Shown in pieces: positions 24,817 to 29,584 of a stretch of DNA of 29,584 nucleotides. Position numbers and translations under genes: made by a program. The notes below the pieces were generated by a model. That model was not told where the DNA came from and ran no database searches. It was given only the letters and a program-made list of their open reading frames with translations. Origin of the DNA: CBDCBA01 sp965214125 (GTDB lineage: Bacteria; Planctomycetota; Phycisphaerae; Tepidisphaerales; Tepidisphaeraceae); contig CBDCBA010000017.1 in the NCBI GenBank assembly GCA_965214125.1, forward strand, positions 1-29,584, written 5' to 3'. Numbering within the stretch: the stretch's first letter is position 1; each line of letters opens with the position of its first letter.

Positions 24817-25776
24817 GTGTACAAGACATCGCAAAATACCCGTTCCCGCGGCTTCACCCTGGTGGAGCTCCTGGTCGTCATCGGCATCATCGCCCTGCTG
24901 ATCGGCATCCTGCTGCCGACGCTCAGCCAGGCCCGCGACAGCGCCAAGGCCATTTCGTGCCTGAGCAACCAGCGGCAGATCGGCCAGTCGCTGATGATGT
25001 ACTCCAACGATTGGGATTACGCACTTCCCGCGTTCGAAGTCGTTGACAGCCGCCCCGGCGAGCAGTTCTACAAGGCAGGCCGTTTCTGGGCCTGGAAGCT
25101 GGCCGAGACCGGGTACATCCCGCTCGAAACCAACACCGACACGGGGCGCAACAACAGCGTCTACATGTGCGCCAACGGTGAGGACTTCCGCAACGAGACG
25201 CCGTGGGTCGCCCCGGAGTCGCAGACCGACCGCTTCGGCGCCGCGTTCTTCACGTTCGACGTGCCCGGCCCGAACTACGACGCCGACAACACCGACACGC
25301 GCAACGTCCGCATCAACATGGGCGTCAACGGCACGTGGGACGGCAACATCGCGTGGTGGGCCACCACCGCGAACGGCGGCATCCCGATGGGCGATTTCTT
25401 CCCCATGAACTACGTGGACCTCCAGCGCACCCCGCCGAGCAACGGCGGGTACGGCGATCACGACTGGAACAAGATCTCGTCGTTCAAGGAAAGCACCCGC
25501 GTCGGCCTCGTCTTCGACGGACCGTTCATCCTCGGCAGCAACCGCAACATGATCAACTTGCGGCACCGCAACTTCAGCGCCGCCAACTTCGTCTACGCCG
25601 ATGGCCACGCTGCCTCGGTCGGTGTGGACACCATCCCCAACGGCGATCCGAACCACAAGTGGTACAACCCGGACCCGTACTGGCCGTTCTACCAGACGTG
25701 GATTCTGGAAGACCCCGAGATGGGCGTCCGCTTCCCGATCCAAGAGGTCAACAACCCCTATGACCCGAACGACTAA
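24817..25776 (+). CDS. prepilin-like (type II secretion/pseudopilin) secreted protein
   Basis: The 319-residue product starts with the prepilin methylation/cleavage motif RGFTLVELLVVIGIIALLIG (residues 11-30), cut by a prepilin peptidase after Gly-12 with the new Phe methylated. The rest resembles planctomycete/Lentisphaera proteins carrying the H-x9-DG C-terminal motif: CLSNQRQIGQSLMMYSNDW at about 48-66, and the near-C-terminal HRNFSAANFVYADGHA. Here the spacing from His to DG is 11, not 9. It may be an assembled pseudopilin or a cell-surface component. GTG at 24817 with GAGGAGG 5 nt upstream sets the start. The gene is followed by a strong terminator and looks monocistronic, under the LacI operator at 24716. 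Confidence 0.93.
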   Translation: MYKTSQNTRSRGFTLVELLVVIGIIALLIGILLPTLSQARDSAKAISCLSNQRQIGQSLMMYSNDWDYALPAFEVVDSRPGEQFYKAGRFWAWKLAETGYIPLETNTDTGRNNSVYMCANGEDFRNETPWVAPESQTDRFGAAFFTFDVPGPNYDADNTDTRNVRINMGVNGTWDGNIAWWATTANGGIPMGDFFPMNYVDLQRTPPSNGGYGDHDWNKISSFKESTRVGLVFDGPFILGSNRNMINLRHRNFSAANFVYADGHAASVGVDTIPNGDPNHKWYNPDPYWPFYQTWILEDPEMGVRFPIQEVNNPYDPND

Positions 25777-25835
25777 GGCTGCTAAGCGACGTGGCGAGGT
25801 GTCCTCTCGCGACGCGCAGCAAACCTGAATCCCTT

Positions 25836-25872
25836 CGCCGGCCGCGGCTTATCCCGCGGCCGGCGTTCTTTT
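25836..25872 (+). terminator. rho-independent terminator of the prepilin-like gene
   Basis: CGCCGGCCGCGG (25836-25847) pairs with its complement ending at 25865 around a short loop, followed by TTCTTTT. This is the best intrinsic terminator in the window. Confidence 0.88.
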
Positions 25873-25949
25873 GCTCGGATGGTTGGGTGACGCTCACCCG
25901 ACGCGGGTGCGGACCAAGATAGAGCCGGGTGCCCGACGCCGTGGCGGCT

Positions 25950-27353
<1,404 letters not shown>

Positions 27354-27364
27354 CGGCCCCAAGC

Positions 27365-28030
27365 TTATTCCGCCGGGACGTCCGACGCGGTGGCCGGGCC
27401 GAGGGAGACGGGCAACGGTTTGCTGACGGCCGCGCCGAGGCCGGGGATGTACCGGCGGAAGAAGGCGGCGGCCTCCTCGTCCTGGCGGTTGAGGGCCAGC
27501 ACGTGTTTGCCGTGGGCGCGCAGGCCCATCGCGTAGTAGCCGTAGCAGCTTCCGCCCATTGCGACGTAGCCGAACGCGGCCCCGCCGATGGCGATGAACC
27601 CGGCCGCCCCACCGCCGACGGCCCCGCCGCCGTAGGCGATGACCCCGAAGGCCCCGCCGCCGATCGCCACCACGCCCACGCTCACCCCGCCGACCGCAAT
27701 GATGCCGAAGCCCAGGCCGTACCAGCCGGTGTTCATCCCGCCCAAGTCGAGCAGCGGCATCGGCCCAATCGACGCCTGCGGCACCAAGCCGGGCGTGAGG
27801 AAGAACAGCACCATCATCCCGAACCAGATCGGCAGGCCGGCCAATCCCGAGATTATGTGGAGGCGGCCGTGGACCCGCTTGAACGCCGCCGGGTCGAACC
27901 ACGCGGCGACCTCGGGCGTCAGCCCCTGATCTCCCACCGCGTCGCGCAGGCGGCGGTTCTCCCACTCGAGCTCGCGCAGGCGCTCACGCAGTTGCGGGTC
28001 CGATTCGGGCGGGGCGTCGGGCATGGCCAT
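27365..28030 (-). CDS. membrane protein with glycine-rich decapeptide repeats
   Basis: The 221-residue product is of unknown function. Residues 10-33 form a charged helix (QLRERLRELEWENRRLRDAV), likely a coiled coil, followed by a hydrophobic segment IISGLAGLPIWFGMMVLFFL at about 60-79. From about 105 to 160 there are about five near-repeats of 10 residues: GIIAVGGVSV, GVVAIGGGAF, GVIAYGGGAV, then GFIAIGGAAF and GYVAMGG. The pattern G-h-h-A-h-G-G-x-x-h could line a beta-solenoid or pack tightly in the membrane. A short polar C-terminus follows. ATG at 28030 or 28024 (second Met) are both possible starts. It is co-transcribed with the NtrC-type regulator, perhaps as its target or sensor partner (inference). 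Confidence 0.78.
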   Translation of the reverse strand: MAMPDAPPESDPQLRERLRELEWENRRLRDAVGDQGLTPEVAAWFDPAAFKRVHGRLHIISGLAGLPIWFGMMVLFFLTPGLVPQASIGPMPLLDLGGMNTGWYGLGFGIIAVGGVSVGVVAIGGGAFGVIAYGGGAVGGGAAGFIAIGGAAFGYVAMGGSCYGYYAMGLRAHGKHVLALNRQDEEAAAFFRRYIPGLGAAVSKPLPVSLGPATASDVPAE

Positions 28031-28158
28031 GCACGTTACAGCGTGGCGGGCGAACCAGGTTGCAACCGAGCCCGCGCAGTTTGACGGATCCGTCCGCGAT
28101 TACGTTCCGGCGGTAGTGAGGATGCGATGGGAACGACGAATCGTCCCACAGATTGTCT

Positions 28159-28227
28159 TTAGCCGCCCCGCCTCGCGGGGCGCTCCGTGGGCATCCAAGC
28201 GCCCGCGAGGCGAGGCGGGGCGGCTAA
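28159..28227. repeat. palindromic intergenic element, family A copy 4 (degenerate)
   Basis: It starts TTAGCCGCCCCGCCTCGCGG and ends GGCGGGGCGGCTAA. The right arm carries a small duplication (GAGGCGAGGCG), so the stem is interrupted. It lies between pdxH and the glycine-rich repeat protein gene. Confidence 0.88.
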
Positions 28228-28246
28228 CGCCGGAAGGCGCAGGTCG

Positions 28247-28819
28247 CTACGGGTTCAGCAGCGTCATCGTCCATCCCTCACCCGAGCGCTCGTAGCGCTC
28301 GCGGCGGTGGAGACGTGCTTCGCCGTCGGTCCAAATCTCGATGACGTCGGCGACCAAACGGTACCCGCCCCAATGTGGCGGCCGCGGGACTGGTTGCCCC
28401 TCAAACTGTCTCTTGAAGTCGGCGACACGGGCCTTGAGCAAATTCATGTCCTCCAGCGGCCGGCTCTGATCGCTCGCCCACGCCCCGATCTGGCTGCCGC
28501 GCGGCCGACTGGCGAAGTAGGCGTCGTTCTCGGCGTTGCCCAGCACTTCGACTGGCCCGCTGATGCGCACCTGCTTGAGCGTTTCGTGCCAGTAGACCGC
28601 CATCGCCGCGACCGGGTTGGCGGCCAGGTCGCCTGCCTTGTTGCTCTCGTAGTTCGTGAAGAACTGCACGCCGCGGTCATCGATGTCCTTGACCAGCACC
28701 ACCCGCGCCGCCGGCCTGCCCTCGCCGTCGGCCGTCGCGAGCGTGACGGCGTTGGGCAACTCCACGCCCGCCTCGCCGGCGCGCTTCATTTCCTGATCGA
28801 ACAGCGTTAGCGGGTTCAC
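28247..28819 (-). CDS. pdxH: pyridoxamine/pyridoxine 5'-phosphate oxidase
   Basis: PdxH oxidises PNP and PMP to pyridoxal 5'-phosphate using FMN and oxygen. The 190-residue protein carries the full family layout: NAVTLATADGEGRPAARVVL near the N-terminus, FFTNYESNKAGDLAANP for FMN binding, VRISGPVEVL, and SRPRGSQIGAWASDQSRPLE. The C-terminal dimerisation/PLP part follows: PPHWGGYRLVADVIEIW, RLHRRERYER. A GTG at 28819 is the start. It overlaps the stop of the upstream HicB-like gene in a GTGA junction, so translation is probably coupled. The length is slightly shorter than the 200-220 typical of the enterobacterial enzyme, because the N-terminal tail is shorter. Confidence 0.95.
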   Translation of the reverse strand: MNPLTLFDQEMKRAGEAGVELPNAVTLATADGEGRPAARVVLVKDIDDRGVQFFTNYESNKAGDLAANPVAAMAVYWHETLKQVRISGPVEVLGNAENDAYFASRPRGSQIGAWASDQSRPLEDMNLLKARVADFKRQFEGQPVPRPPHWGGYRLVADVIEIWTDGEARLHRRERYERSGEGWTMTLLNP

Positions 28820-29055
28820 GCCTCGATCTTAGTGACCTCGCCCGCTTCATCCGCCAAGCAGAGCTCGACGACCTCGCGTACGCGGGGCCAAAGCTCTCGC
28901 AGCGTACGCGCCTGCGTGTGGCAGCCCCGCAACTCCGGCACGTCGGCCACGAACCAGCCGTCGAGGTCGCGGATGATGATGATTACAAAAGAGTATTGCA
29001 CGTCTTTATCGGTCCGCTCACGCCTCTCCGGAGCAGAGTCCTTGAGGCGATGCAT
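28816..29055 (-). CDS. HicB-like antitoxin-fold protein (orphan)
   Basis: The 79-residue reading (ATG at 29055) or 61-residue reading (GTG at 29001, before QYSFVIIIIR) gives a compact HicB/UPF0150 fold: YSFVIIIIRDLDGWFVADVP, ELRGCHTQARTLRELWPRV, then EVVELCL. Such proteins usually neutralise a HicA mRNA-interferase encoded next to them, and the small form lacks a DNA-binding domain. No HicA-like partner (short, His-containing dsRBD-like) is seen on either side. The shorter GTG start places the fold at residue 1 and may be the true one. The stop shares bases with the pdxH GTG start, so it may be a stand-alone UPF0150 protein co-expressed with pdxH. Confidence 0.75.
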   Translation of the reverse strand: MHRLKDSAPERRERTDKDVQYSFVIIIIRDLDGWFVADVPELRGCHTQARTLRELWPRVREVVELCLADEAGEVTKIEA

Positions 29056-29103
29056 CTCATGTGCTAGTGCGGATCAACTTCAACCGTAGCGACGTGCTCG
29101 GGT

Positions 29104-29157
29104 GTAGGGTGGGCACGGCCCACCTCCGGATCCCGAGGTGGGCCGTGCCCACCCTAC
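29104..29157. repeat. 23-nt perfect inverted repeat
   Basis: GTAGGGTGGGCACGGCCCAC at the start of the left arm (29104-29126) pairs fully with 29135-29157 across an 8-nt loop. Each arm is itself nearly palindromic (GGTGGGC-ACG-GCCCACC). It lies between the HicB-like gene and the small membrane-protein gene. From memory, similar GTAGGGTGGGCAC palindromes are common in planctomycete intergenic regions; this was not checked. Confidence 0.92.
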
Positions 29158-29193
29158 AACTACAACAGACGCCACAAATGGAGTTCAGCCGCT

Positions 29194-29547
29194 CTAGAAA
29201 TCGCGCCTTGAATTATGCTCCTGTCGTACGCGTTGCGCGAGTCGCGAACCGGCGTAGGCCATTGCACACCCCGTCGCGCATGCCGCTGCCAGGAGAGTGA
29301 TGATGTTGAGCATCTCCCACGACAGGCCGCGACGCCAGCCGGAGGTGATATACGCGAGAACGCCGATGAATCCGACACCGCAACCTGTCACAACCGCAGT
29401 AGTGATCCCAATGAACTTGCAAACGCCGGCGGCAACGGCAGTTGCCCAGAGGCCCCGTGTTGGTTCCAGCGGACCTCTCGCGTAGTCGAGCGATTCGCCC
29501 GCCGACGGTGACTCACTAGAACGTGTCGGGGACGCCTGTTCGTTCAC
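29194..29547 (-). CDS. small membrane protein of unknown function
   Basis: This 117-residue product has a polar Ser/Glu-rich N-terminus (about 1-30) and two strongly hydrophobic segments: GLWATAVAAGVCKFIGITTA with the following VVTGCGVGFIGVLAY at about 32-67, and LNIITLLAAACATGCAMAY at about 80-98. A basic C-terminus (RLAQRVRQEHNSRRDF) follows. No family is recognised. A GTG at 29547 is the only start after the TGA at 29551-29553, which itself ends an upstream reading frame, so the two genes are adjacent and probably co-transcribed. Confidence 0.6.
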   Translation of the reverse strand: MNEQASPTRSSESPSAGESLDYARGPLEPTRGLWATAVAAGVCKFIGITTAVVTGCGVGFIGVLAYITSGWRRGLSWEMLNIITLLAAACATGCAMAYAGSRLAQRVRQEHNSRRDF

Positions 29548-29550
29548 GAC

Positions 29551-29584
29551 TCAGTCCCGCTCCTTCGCCACGCCCAGCTCGCGG
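29551..29584 (-). CDS. C-terminal end of a gene cut by the window edge
   Basis: Ten codons ending in TGA at 29551-29553 read RELGVAKERD, with frame open to the window edge. It stops 3 nt before the GTG of the next gene, as expected for an operon. Too short to identify. Confidence 0.35.
   Translation of the reverse strand, partial: RELGVAKERD

Noticed and set aside
24536..24829. 98-residue N-terminal extension of the LacI-type regulator
   Set aside because: It would cover the operator and the start of the divergent prepilin-like gene; the HTH starts right at the GTG at 24535.

Overview
The window is GC-rich (roughly 65-70% by eye), almost fully coding, and reads as a chromosomal segment of a Planctomycetota bacterium, most likely from the Phycisphaerae side of the phylum. 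This placement is inferred from a prepilin-like protein paired with a LacI regulator, from secreted beta-helix and CBM9-like proteins, from LPS genes (kdsB, lptB), and from many long intergenic palindromes. No 16S gene or other firm taxonomic marker is present.

Layout. 0.1-6.1 kb (minus strand): a tetrapyrrole pair (siroheme synthase-like dehydrogenase, then hemA), followed by a polytopic GT-C-like membrane protein and a secreted beta-helix protein. 6.3-7.2 kb (plus): an aldo/keto reductase. Four consecutive genes from 1.9 to 7.2 kb are broken by many single-base frameshifts, while everything after 7.3 kb is intact. 7.36 kb: tRNA-Ser(GCT). 7.6-13.9 kb (plus): a secreted protein of unknown function, coaX, crcB, a large lipoprotein with a CBM9-like C-terminus, and a GT4 glycosyltransferase. 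14.0-15.9 kb (minus): infC-rpmI-rplT. 16.2-17.1 kb (plus): a D-2-hydroxyacid dehydrogenase. 17.3-19.8 kb (minus): an HDOD-GGDEF protein and lptB. 20.1 kb (plus): a cold-shock protein. 20.5-23.2 kb (minus): kdsB and pyrG. 23.5-25.8 kb: a LacI-family regulator divergent from a prepilin-like gene, with a near-consensus LacI operator between them. 25.9-28.0 kb (minus): an NtrC-type regulator in an operon with a glycine-rich decapeptide-repeat membrane protein. 28.2-29.6 kb (minus): pdxH overlapping an orphan HicB-like gene, a small membrane protein and the tail of one more gene.

Two signals cut across the genes. The first is a set of long intergenic inverted repeats: four copies of one family, two copies of a second, and several singletons. 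They sit at gene ends or between operons, and many have arms that can themselves fold into hairpins. They resemble REP/MITE-like elements or bidirectional terminators. The second is the frameshift cluster at 1.9-7.2 kb, where frame can usually be restored by one base in a short homopolymer. This points to uncorrected assembly indels more than to true decay. No CRISPR array, prophage, insertion-sequence transposase or rRNA was seen.
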